The notes under the pieces were generated by a model. The model did no database searches and was not told the origin of the DNA. It worked only from the letters and a program-made list of their open reading frames with translations. From Salisapilia sapeloensis (lineage: Eukaryota > Oomycota > Peronosporomycetes > Peronosporales > Salisapiliaceae), in contig JAADVB010000056.1 of NCBI GenBank assembly GCA_023334545.1, positions 1 through 64,000 of the forward strand: 64,000 nt of DNA. The letters run 5' to 3'. Shown here piece after piece: positions 29,412 to 39,677 of this stretch. Position 1 is the first letter of the stretch, and every line of letters begins with the position of its first letter. Both the position numbers and the translations under genes were made by a program.

Positions 29412-30322
29412 TTAGTGCTGACCTCGACAGCCACTCATGTCGAAGCCACAGGCCATCGAAATGACTAAATAGAGCACAAACTAGAATAGAGGATGAATAA
29501 AGAGATGGAAATGCACGAGATAGAAAACGTACGACGGCGAGGAAGAAGAGGAGCAGGTAGAGTTTCATCTTGCGGCGCCACATGGTTCGTCGGAGCTGAC
29601 CGCCGGAGCGAGAGAATTTGACGGAGCTCGAGTTGAGCTTGTCCGTTCGGTCGACGAGCAGCTCAAGCTTCTTGCCGCGGTCCCAGATCTTGTCTAGGAC
29701 GGAGCTAAGAAAAGAGTATCAGATCTGATAACGAATGGAGTACCGATGTTTTCGACGGCGATGTCCTTGACCTCATCCAGTTGCTGCTGGGCTCTCGTAA
29801 GCGAGTCTGCTTCCGAGTTCGAGTTGTAGTACTCCTAGACAGGATGTAAGAGAAGGGAGAGAGGAGTGTACTGTGATTGTACCATCTGACGGCGGATGAC
29901 GTGTTGGAACTCTTCGTTCATGGCGAACGCGATGGCGTTGGCACCGCGGTTGCCGTACATGGCTCGGAAACGTGTCTTGAGGTCCTCGAGGAAGAGGAAA
30001 GCTACGCGCCGTTTGTGGTCTTTTTCTGCCATGCAGAGAAATGTCATGCCGTCATCGACGATATAGTGGAAGACATGTCTATAGGAGGTTAGAGGCTGGA
30101 GGTAAGAGGTAGCGACAGAACGTACTGGTCGTAGGTGTAGCTCATGCGTCCATCGGTGGTGGGGATCTTGGAGAGTAAGGCTCTTGTGACGGTGGGGAAG
30201 TTGCCGGATGCAGCCGTGTATTCGGCTAGCACCGTGTTCTCCCTTGCCACTAGACCGTAGACCTACGATGGAGAGGTTGAGAAGGAGGAGATATGGAGAG
30301 AGGACGAGATGCGTACCAACAT
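29412..30322 (-). CDS. VAMP7: VAMP7-type R-SNARE (longin)
   Basis: Six exons rebuilt on the minus strand: 30322-30317, 30262-30126, 30078-29883, 29834-29744, 29693-29533, 29480-29412; introns 47-54 bp, 219 residues, the normal VAMP7 length. The longin domain starts MLVYGLVARENTVLAEY and includes YDQHVFHYIVDDGMTFLCM and AFAMNEEFQHV. The R-SNARE helix runs AQQQLDEVKDIAVENIDKIWDRGKKLELLVDRT (read as DEVKDIAVENI and DRGKKLELLVDRT), with the zero-layer Arg in WDRG. A C-terminal membrane anchor (YLLLFFLAVVFVLYLVI) ends in a short lumenal tail. It acts in fusion with late endosome/vacuole or plasma membrane. The start at 30322 puts only two codons in exon 1; an ATG at 30538 in the same frame would add a 72-residue N-terminal extension unlike the family. 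Confidence 0.85.
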
Positions 30323-31555
30323 CCCAAGCTTCTTCTTGTCTTTCGGTACTAGTGGGGTCTCGAAATAGATGCTGTAAAGCGTCTTGGAATATAGACAGCG
30401 GTGGAGTAGCTGCTGGAAATGACTTGGGTTTTGTATATCGACCATCGAAACGGTTGTTAGCTTCAAGTTCATCGACTTGACTTGGGTTGAATATGGGGAG
30501 TTGACTTTGGTTTTGGAGTAGATAGCATGGAAGAGCATGCGAAGGACTACTACAGATGCATGTTTTGGTGGCTATATAGGATGGGTAAATTTATGTTTTC
30601 TAGGCAGAGTAGCGTGTTCTATGTGTGATGTTCCATTTGGTCTTTACTGAAGATGCACTTGAAATGGATATCTTTCGTTGGTCTTTCTGAACTTTTGACG
30701 TCGTCTGCTCTTGAGATATATGTCGAAGCACTCTTCCTTCTTATTGATAAAACAATCAGGTTTTCTTTCCTTATCGCTTATGTCGTTCAGTATCACGTCT
30801 TCCTCCTCTTCATGGAAACCTACATACCTTTATACAAACGTTATGTAAACCCATCGCACTAAACTTCCATTCTCTATCGTCCAAAGGCTCATCTCCAGAT
30901 TCTCTTGTGTAGTTCAAGTCGACGATCAACTTGAGAAGCACATCTCAATACAAAGCTGTCTCACCTCCTCTCCTTCCATCCTTGTGTCAACTTGGTCATA
31001 CCTGACCCAAATCAACACTTTACTTTGGTCAGACGACTCAACGCAATCGCGAAATAAGCATATGGACTATCAAGATGACGAACGGATTCATCAGGAGATA
31101 TAGAGGTTCAGAGTCGACATGCACGAGCAAAGAACATATACATACTCCAATTTGTTTCAGATACACAACAGTCAAGACAATAAACATCTCCACAGCACCA
31201 AGGACCTGTATCTCTTCACCATACTAGACAAGAAGCCCACGTAACCTCCATGGCATGACACTTGCAACCTCTTCAGCACCCTCCATCCACCCCAATACAA
31301 ATACCCAGAAGACGCTCCTACTCTACCTACAATCCAAAGACTCCATCCTACAGTCTACACATTCAAATAGCAGCCACTTCCTCCTATGAGCACGCTCCTA
31401 CGCCTCGTACGCTGTCTTCCGCCCGTCTCATAAAACCTATGATGGCATTTTATGTAAACACATATATTTTGGCGCCATTGTGCGTTTTTGGCTGGAGTAG
31501 CTCTCGCTCCATCCGACGTGCTGCTACTGTCTCTATCCGTCATTCATCTTCTAGT
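30323..31555. promoter_or_regulatory. Divergent intergenic region (VAMP7 / ATAD2-like)
   Basis: About 1.2 kb with no convincing gene. The part at 31440-31555 is open in frame with the ATAD2-like first exon and has upstream ATGs near 31439, so a longer N-terminus is possible. An E2F-like motif lies at 31468-31475. Confidence 0.4.
31468..31475 (+). promoter_or_regulatory. E2F-like site (TTTGGCGC)
   Basis: The octamer fits the E2F consensus TTTSSCGC and lies 80 bases upstream of the assumed start of the ATAD2-like gene. Animal ATAD2 is a known E2F target. The site could equally lie in coding sequence if an upstream start is used, and function is not shown. Confidence 0.35.
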
Positions 31556-34500
31556 ATGAGTGTCTTGGAAAATGCAGGTGATCCGAATGGTATGTTTGAT
31601 TCTATCTCTATCTTCCGTATAACTTTTGAGAGAGAGAAAAAAGGGATTGACACGGCTTGTTCTCTTCAAATGCTTAGAATCGTCACCTGCGAGTAGTGGG
31701 AAGGCTAGTTCGCATGGTAGAGTAACGTCATCTAGGAACGAATCACAGGATGATACGCCAGAGCAGCCATCGAGCCGATACACGCTACGTGATCGTCGTC
31801 GGTCCACTGCTCCACGAGAGCTCTACGACCCAGTGTTTGCAGGTGCGTCGTACATGCACGACTCTCCGTCGTCTAATACACCACCAAAGAAGCGCTCTCG
31901 GTCGCACAGTCGGAAGAATGGTCGGTCGAGAGACCACAATGCCAGTCGCAAGCGCAGTCGTCGGACGCAGCCACCTCGTCAGGCGAGGCAGCAAGAAGCG
32001 AGCGAAGGCGAGCAGACGACAGACTCGGACCTCGATGAAATCAACGACCACCTTGCGAATCAGAAAAGAGCAAGAGCGGAGCGTCGGTCATCTCGATACG
32101 CTCTTCGGTCGAAAGGAAATGATTTAGAAGAAGAGGAAGAGGAGGAAGAGGAGGAGGAATCGAGTGAGAATGAACAAGAGGATAAGGAGGAAGAGGAAGA
32201 AAACGACGAGGAGGAAACGAGTGGATATTTCTTACGTAGGAGGAACGCCGTAGAGCATCCCGAGGCGCCATCCAGTCGCTCTCGTCCTCGCAACGCTTCT
32301 CGTACAACTAACCCTTCGTTCGTCTCCGACTCGACGACTCGCTACTCTCTCCGTGATCGTGCCAAAGTCCAGCGTGGAACGGATCTCACAGGCCCGACGA
32401 CACCTCCGAAGAGCGCTGCGGACTCTGCCTACGCCGAGTACGCCAAGCGGCAGCGGAACGCCAAGCGTTCTGGTAGTCGCTATCGTTCTCTCTTTAGCTC
32501 TCCATCGTCTCGTAGTCGCCGCAAGCGCCCCTTTCCGTCCACCGGTCTTCCTCCGTTCAGTCCATCGCATCGGCATCGTCGTCGCATGTCCGATTCGTCC
32601 GACTCGGACTCTTCTTCCTCTGAGTTGTACAAATACGACGATGATTCGGATGGTGGTATGCGTACGTCTAACGGTAAGAAATCTCGTTCGAAAGGTGCGA
32701 GAGCAGACATCAGTCCCGTCGAGATCGATCCGAGTATCACATGGTCGAGCATCGGGGGTTTAGGAGGCCATGTCTCTGCCCTCAAGGAGATGGTGCTCTT
32801 ACCTCTATTGTATCCCGAGTTCTATGACAAGTACAAGGTCACTCCTCCGTCTGGCGTCTTGTTCTACGGTCCTCCCGGCTGTGGCAAGACGCTCGTCGCG
32901 AGAGCTCTCGCGAACTCTTGCTCCGTCCCGAATCGTTCGAATACGTCCACGGAAAAACCAAAGCATCACGTGACGTTTTACATGCGCAAAGGTGCAGATT
33001 GTCTTAGTAAGTGGGTAGGAGAAGCCGAGCGACAGCTACGTCTGCTCTTTGCCGAAGCACGAAAGAACGAGCCGTCGATCATCTTTTTTGACGAGATCGA
33101 CGGCCTTGCGCCTGTTCGGAGTGCCAAGCAAGACCAAATCCATTCCTCCATCGTGTCGACGTTACTGGCGCTCATGGACGGACTGGACGGACGTGGACGA
33201 GTCGTGGTGATCGGTGCGACTAATCGCTTGGACTCGATCGACCCGGCGCTACGACGTCCAGGACGCTTCGATCGAGAGTTGCCGTTCAAACTCCCGAACG
33301 CACGCGATCGACAGGAGATCCTCCAAGTCCACGCCAAGGCATGGCATCCACCTCTCGACGAGCGCTTTCTGCAGGAACTAGCAGGTCGGACAGTTGGGTA
33401 CTGTGGAGCTGACTTAAAGGCGCTGTGTGCGGAAGCAGCTCTATGTGCCCTCCGTCGCGTGTATCCACAAGTATATGACAGTCAAGACAAGTTGCTACTG
33501 AACTACAAGCACATTGTCGTATCCAGAGGTGACTTTTGGAAAGCCATGAAGAAGATGACACCTGCGTCACATCGATCCGTCAGTGTCTTTGCATCTCCTT
33601 TACCCACGAGTGTCGAGAAGCTACTAGGTCCAGTGTTATCGAGAGGCTTGAGTAGTATTCGAGAGGTCTGTCCCTCCTTTCCTCTCGATAATTATGTCGA
33701 AGAAGAAGAGGAAGAGGAGGAGGATCATAGTATCTATCGAAAGCAATGCTGCGTATGTCAAGATGTAGGTAATGACTTGTTCATGTGCTCTTCCTGCGTC
33801 TCGTGTTTCCACCGTACGTGTCTCCCGTCGACATGTGAGAACGATGATTTGTCCTGGACATGCCCAGAGTGCAGCAAGGTGAATCGACGCAAGGTCGAGG
33901 TCGCGTCTGCTCCTAGTAGCGTCCCGTACCTCGAGTCACTTCCGTCCCACGTCGGCAACCCTCGTGTCTTGATCACGGGGCCGCAAGGCATGGGCCAAGC
34001 GATGCTCGGGAACGCGCTGCTACATGCGCTCGAAGGCCTGACGCACTTTTCCCTCGACCTCCCGTCCCTCTTGTCGGAAGAAGGCGCGCACAGTACAGAA
34101 GAAGCACTCATACGACGCATGCGAGAGGCGCAGAAGGCGGTGCCGTGCGTCCTCTACCTCCCGCACGCCGAGCTCTGGTGGCAGCACACGACTGAGTCGA
34201 CGCACGCTGCGCTCAAGATGCTGCTGTCGGACATGTCGACCAAGGCGCGTCTCCCGGTCCTATTCGTCGCGTCGACTAGCTCGTCCGACGACGACCTCCC
34301 GTCTGCGCTCCTGGACTTATTTGAAGGCGAGAGCAAGCGTCGGCAGTCGAGCGTCATCCTCCACCTCAAGCATCCTCCTCGCATCTGTCGTCGCGCGCAC
34401 TTTGACCAGGTCTTTGACGCCTTCAAGAGACCTCCGACGGTGTCGAAGCCGAAGCGACGTAAGAAGAAGCTTCCTCTGGCGCCTGTCGAAAAGATAAAGG

Positions 34501-36133
34501 CACCGGACATGTCTCCATCGGAAGTGGAGAAGCAAAAGCAAAAGGATAGACACTGTATCCGCGAGTTGCGTATCTTTTTATCTCAAGTGCTCGACTATTG
34601 CAAAGGTCAGCGTCTGTATAGTCCGTTCTTGTATCCAGTCGACCCGGAAGTCGTGCCGGATTACTATTTGATCGTGGAGCATCCAATGGACTTGAGTTGC
34701 ATTCGAGAGAAATTGAATGACGGAGAGTACATGACATTTGAACAGTTTCTCCAAGACATTCAGCTCATCGTAAGAAACGCCAATGTCTTCAATCCGAAGC
34801 GCAGTCAGACGAGACACATTGCGCATGCCGCAGGGACGATGAAAGATAACATTCTGTCGTTTGCCCATCGCTTTCGTCTGCATCAAGGCTACGATCTGTT
34901 TGCCAAGTGTCGAGAGATCTCGAGGCGAGTGGGGGAAAAGGAGGTGGCTGCGCCCATAAGGACGAGCGCGAGGTTGCGTGGTATCAAGGCGGATGCGCCA
35001 CAGGTCGTCGCTGCGACGGTCATGAAGAGCGAGGAGGAAGAAGCCAAGGACGATGGCTGGGATAGCCACAAGTATAGTGAACTCCGATCGCTCTTGAGTG
35101 GACAGCGCCCCGCTCCGACGAGTCAGTGGTTTGACGAGAAGGCATCGAACGCGAGTGCCGAGTCCCCGGAGAAGGAAGAGCAAGTAGTGTTTCGTCAGAA
35201 CGACTTTGTCTTTGTAGCTAGTAGGTCGTACCCAGGTGTGAACAAGGCAGGGGGAGCTGCGATGGTCGCCAAGACACATGACGATGGGACGTACGACGTC
35301 AAGTACGTCTTTGGCGGTGCGGAGAAACGAGTGAGCGCGAGGTACATGCAGCGTCTGACGGAAGAAGCGGTTCGTAGTTCGGTGAAAGGCCCGAAGCAGA
35401 CGTCTGTGGAAGACGAGAGTCTGCTGAGTCAGATGCGAGCGCAGAGTGATCAGGAGCTGCGATTAGACTACTTTGATAAGCTCTTGTGGCCGATACTCAA
35501 GGAAGAAGGGTGGACGCGGAATCATCGGATTGTGGATGATGAGAGGAGTCAAGGGGCGATGCAGGAACGAGTGCAGTTCTTTGCGGTGGAGGACGGGGAG
35601 CAGGTCGAGATTGATGGTGTCGAGGAAGCGCTGAGGTTTATTAAGAGCCATTTGCCGCTGGCAGTCAAATGCTTTGGCAAACGCTTTTGTGAGGAAGTGA
35701 CGGTGGAGGAGGAGGAGGAGGAAAAGGAGGAGGAGAAGGAGGAGGAAAAGGAAAAAGAAGAGGAAGAGGAAAAGGAAGAGGTAGTGGAGGTGGAGAGTGA
35801 GAGTGAGGAGGAAGTGGAGGAGGTGGGGGAAGAGACATTTGTCTATGATGAAGTAAGAGGATTTGTATGTTGTATGTGGATGATAGGCTGACTGGTGTGT
35901 AGAATCGGATGACGCACTTGATCAAGACGCTTGTGCGCAAGACTAAGGACTGGACGGTGGAAGAGCTTCGGGATGAACTGGTCGAGTTGAACAAGATCGC
36001 CTATCGGCACCGTCATACATTTGACCGTACGCCACTCATCAAGGTACTCTTCTCTAGTAGTTATATGTATTGATACAAGAGGTCTGATGTGGTTGGTTTG
36101 TAGGAGGTGGAAGAGCGAATTCAAAAGCTTTAG
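31556..36133 (+). CDS. ATAD2: ATAD2/Yta7-like AAA ATPase with PHD finger and bromodomain
   Basis: Four exons: 31556-31589, 31678-35852, 35903-36043, 36104-36133, giving 1,459 residues. The N-terminus is basic/acidic and low-complexity. AAA domain 1 starts near residue 365, with Walker A GPPGCGKT (about 405), Walker B IIFFDEIDG (about 478) and the arginine-finger region RRPGRFDRELPF. A PHD finger follows at about 700-745 (CCVCQDVGN, CFHRTCLP, WTCPECSK). AAA domain 2 is degenerate: GPQGMGQ lacks the Walker A lysine. The bromodomain at about 982-1066 has PDYYLIVEHPMDL and NANVFNP, containing the acetyl-lysine Asn. A Tudor-like segment near 1185-1240 and a long Glu/Lys tract precede the last two exons. 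Such proteins are nucleosome-associated chaperones in the nucleus. A PHD finger between the AAA modules is unusual for ATAD2. Confidence 0.85.
32120..32220 (+). repeat. GA-rich purine tract (Glu-rich segment)
   Basis: Interrupted GAA/GAG repeat inside the ATAD2-like gene encoding a run of Glu. It is low complexity and likely length-variable. Confidence 0.7.
35707..35835 (+). repeat. GA-rich purine tract (Glu/Lys-rich segment)
   Basis: About 130 bases with almost only purines on the plus strand (GAGGAGGAG and AAGGAGGAG units), encoding Glu/Lys. It ends next to the donor of intron 2 of the ATAD2-like gene. Confidence 0.75.
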
Positions 36134-36395
36134 ATCGTTTGTCTAGTAACTTGGCTTTCTTTTTGGTCTACTTGATTCTCTTGATCTCTTCTTCATTTCT
36201 TATCTCCATTACAAGCACTATGAATCCTATTGATGCTTGTCAACGACTCTTTACTATCCAAATCAAAAGAATAGAAACTTAAGCGTCGGGAAAGCTTGCC
36301 TTTCTACCTACAACGTTGCCGTTGCTGACACGCTGTACCCATTCCATCACGAGATCGTGGCGTTCTGTGTGTAAAAGCACTTCCAACGCATATCA

Positions 36396-37314
36396 ATGAC
36401 TACACGACCGACTTGTATCCTTCCGCATGTCTATCTCGGCTCCAAAGTCCATGCAAAGGATCGGGAGATGCTCCAGGAGCTTCATATCACCCACATCTTA
36501 AACGTATGCATCGCCATTTCTGAGCTTAGAACTTATGAACTGCCGAAAAGCTTCGTGCTGACTCTCCGATCGATGCAGGTGACTCCACCACGCACGATGG
36601 ACCCGGCTGCAGGCGTTCCTCATTTTTTTGAAAAGGATAAGAAGCTGACATACCGACGCTGCGCCATGTATGACAGCACTGCAGAGAACTTGCTTGGCGT
36701 ATTGGAAGGCTGCATCTCGTTCATCGAACAAGCCAAGTACTATGGTACGTCTATCTGTCTATTGGACTGCAGTTAGACAAGTGCTTATAGACGGCTGGAA
36801 GCATCGCTTCTGTATATTACTACTTGTATCTAGGTCGAATACTCGTGCATTGTAACCGAGGCGTAAGTCGATCCGCGGCTGTCGTCATTGCATACGTGAT
36901 AAAGACAGAGAAGAAGAGTTATACTGAAGCGCTGGAGTTTGTTACCAAGAAACATCCACTCGTATACTTTCTCTTTATCATGCCTTCGATCACTCTTTGA
37001 TCATGTCTTGGATGTAGTCGAACCCGAATGCAGCATTTCGGAAGCAGTTGCAAGCGTATGAGACTCGACTGACACGAAATCTGGGGAAGGATGCAAAGAA
37101 GAAGGAAGTGAGGACTAGACCGATCGGTCCGCAGCGGCCTCCACACCTTCAAGAGAAGGCAAGATCGGATGATGAACAAGAACAGCCTTCGTCTTCTTCA
37201 TCCAAAAGGACGATTGGACCGAGTTTACCTCCGACGAAGCGGCAGCGATCTGAGTCTGCTGAAGATGACGATACGGCACCACCAGAGAAAAAGATAGCTA
37301 CCAAGGATGAGTAG
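36396..37314 (+). CDS. Dual-specificity protein phosphatase
   Basis: Three exons: 36396-36744, 36834-36961, 37018-37314; introns 89 and 56 bp; 257 residues. The start ATG gives CILPHVYLGSKVHAKDREML, the typical N-terminal DSP beta strand. The catalytic loop is VHCNRGVSRSAAVVIAYV, that is HCxxGxxRS with the nucleophilic Cys. NPNAAFRKQLQAYE is the conserved helix after the loop. The general-acid Asp is probably in the AMYDSTAENL segment. The C-terminal 80 residues are Lys/Arg/Ser-rich (PTKRQRSESAEDD), compatible with nuclear location. It would dephosphorylate Tyr and Ser/Thr; the substrate is unknown. The last junction (PL/SNPN) is the least certain. Confidence 0.8.
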
Positions 37315-39677
37315 GTTGTAGCTACAGATTTCATACGAATGAACAACGCGAAAGTCAAACAGTTCCGACAACAAACTTAGCGTTCTTGTTTAGTAGACGT
37401 TCACGCATGTGGTAGGGAGGTATATACCAGATTTATATGCTTTTTGTGGTAGGCAAAAGACACGCAAAGCGTCAGTGGCAGGTACAATGTGTTTCATGGC
37501 ATTTTGTACGACAGAGGTTGAAATTATAGTTTGGAAAATAATCATGCAGAATGGATGGATATTTGTACTTTCGACTCCATCCATAATGGTATCATTGCTA
37601 ATTGATGGTGGTTTCTCTAAAGTTGCTTGGCTGAGTTGTATTCATGACATAAATTAAATACCTATTCGGCAACATTGGGATTTCTCATTTTGTAATTCTA
37701 TTCGATATTGTCGAATCGGCAAAGTCTGCCGTCGTTGAGAATAGCCGATTTGATTTACCACTTGTCAATGGAAGCCTAGCGTGGCGCTTTAATACAACTT
37801 TCCCGCCAAAATAGGAGTACAAAGGCAAGTGATCATTGGGGCCGATGGAGATGCAGTTTCGTATTCTTCGTCCAGCTCTCCTCTTACGCCCCATCCTCTA
37901 TTGGAATTGAGATTTCCATTGCCATTCTCTTTGTAGCATGAGTTGTGTGAAAATTACAACATATAAATTAAAGTTTTGTAGCGAATTAGGCCTGAGTCAA
38001 TATACCCTTCGATATAATCTACCATTTCGTCGACTAGGAAAAGAGGGATTATCGAGGCATGATACCGATTACAGTTCGCACCGTGCTCGTTCTCTTATTG
38101 GATATGTTGCCTTGCTTCATCCTCGATTGTCCTCACAACGAACACGCTCGTATTGGTTTTGGTACATGTCTGTCTTCGTTTTCAATGCAATCAGGAGGAA
38201 ACCATCTCCGAGGTGACTTCGAGGCACGCCTGGTGCTCGAAATGTGCACATTTGAAAAAGCGCGCGAAACAGTCGCTCGACTTGGTGAGCTCTTCGCTAT
38301 TATTTCGGAGCAGGTGATGTACAGTTGGAGACGAAATAGTTGAGCGATATTTGTGAATCACACTGCACTCGTCCCATTGAAATGCGAAGAGCTCAATGCT
38401 GCAAGTAAATCAAATCTAACTTCAACCTGAATGACTTCCGACGATACACCGCGATATGCCCCACACTATTCCCACCAAGACATGACAGAGGAGCGGACGA
38501 TACACGTGGACAGGACCGAAAATGTAAATAGCGACGAAAGAGTAGGATGAACCGGCAAAGATTCAGGCATTGATTCCTGTTACAATTCATTCATGTTTGT
38601 TTTCACGATTGTTACTATAACTTGCTGAATACCGGATTATCTGCTCAACAAACTAAGTACTTCCTGTTCTTGAGTACTTTTGGTTATGTTGCTAGGTTGA
38701 CTTTTAGACACAATGACAATTCGACCTCAAATAGTACTCTGATTTCTTCGTTCTTTCCATCATGACCATGATATATGGAGAATGATGGGAAATTGGGCGG
38801 AAAAACTCCAAACGCTGACACACAGTACGGCATATGCAACAAATACGCCTTCCTGTAGCTTGCGCTTTTATAAATTCGGAGCAGTTGACAAATATAGTTA
38901 TCTATTCATGACTTGGTTTTATAATTATCAAATATGATGCTGCTCATCTCGAGCATATCCTTCCATTACTGAGAGGGGGGAGAGAGATGGAAAGATCCAT
39001 ATTCTATACATGATCAAGTCCGCCATGTGAAAGCCAAATCTTAATGAACGTGGCCATTCCTTCAACAGTCACCTTCACCCAGGTTGCTCAATCCGATATC
39101 ACGAGCGGCTTAAAGTCTTGTGTGGACGGGTACAAAGGGCATTGATCATCGCGACGGAACGTAGAGCAGCCAATCAAGCTGGATGGCCAGTCATATGTAC
39201 AGTTCTCAAGACTTAACCCATAAATCAAACTCTCGTGCCAGTACATTCAATAGAAATACTGACATGGATAGCAACAAAGTATCATTTTTAGTCTGTTGCC
39301 TACGATGGATCCGTCATAATGATGAAGTTTTGATACTACAGCTGATACTTGCATTATGTAGGTGGTCGAGCACCTAGACTAAACTATGAGTACCAAAGAA
39401 AGCAATAGACCTTCTACCTTTAAAGTTGGTCTGATCATCACCTCCACAGCTATCAAAGCTTGTCCTCTGATCTGTTTAACTGATCTCATTCAGACTCATC
39501 CAGGGTGATGGCGACCCTTCTATAGTATCGCTTCATGTGTAGCCATATGAAAACAAATGGCTACACATTGCGCAATTCGTGGTCCACGTCCTCTGGAATG
39601 AGCTTGTGGTGCTCTCTTCCTCGCTTGGAGCTCTCTCCTATGATCCGTGACATTCATACTTTTACCTCACTAGGAGG
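37315..39677. other. Gene-poor stretch
   Basis: About 2.4 kb with only short overlapping frames (up to 94 codons), none recognisable. It contains a perfect E2F-type sequence at 37799-37806 and another TTTCGCGC-type octamer (minus strand, 38262-38269) with no gene near either. The last 300 bases presumably hold the promoter of the esterase-like gene. I see no transposon ends. Confidence 0.4.
37799..37811 (+). promoter_or_regulatory. Extended E2F-type site (TTTCCCGCCAAAA)
   Basis: Matches TTTSSCGC with the extended A-rich side, the strongest textbook form. The nearest recognised start codon is 1.9 kb away, so it may serve an unrecognised gene or be chance. Confidence 0.3.

Noticed and set aside
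30323-30538. N-terminal extension of VAMP7 starting at 30538
   Set aside because: The frame is open, but the added 72 residues have no counterpart in longin SNAREs, and the ATG at 30320-30322 gives the expected MLVYGLVARE start.
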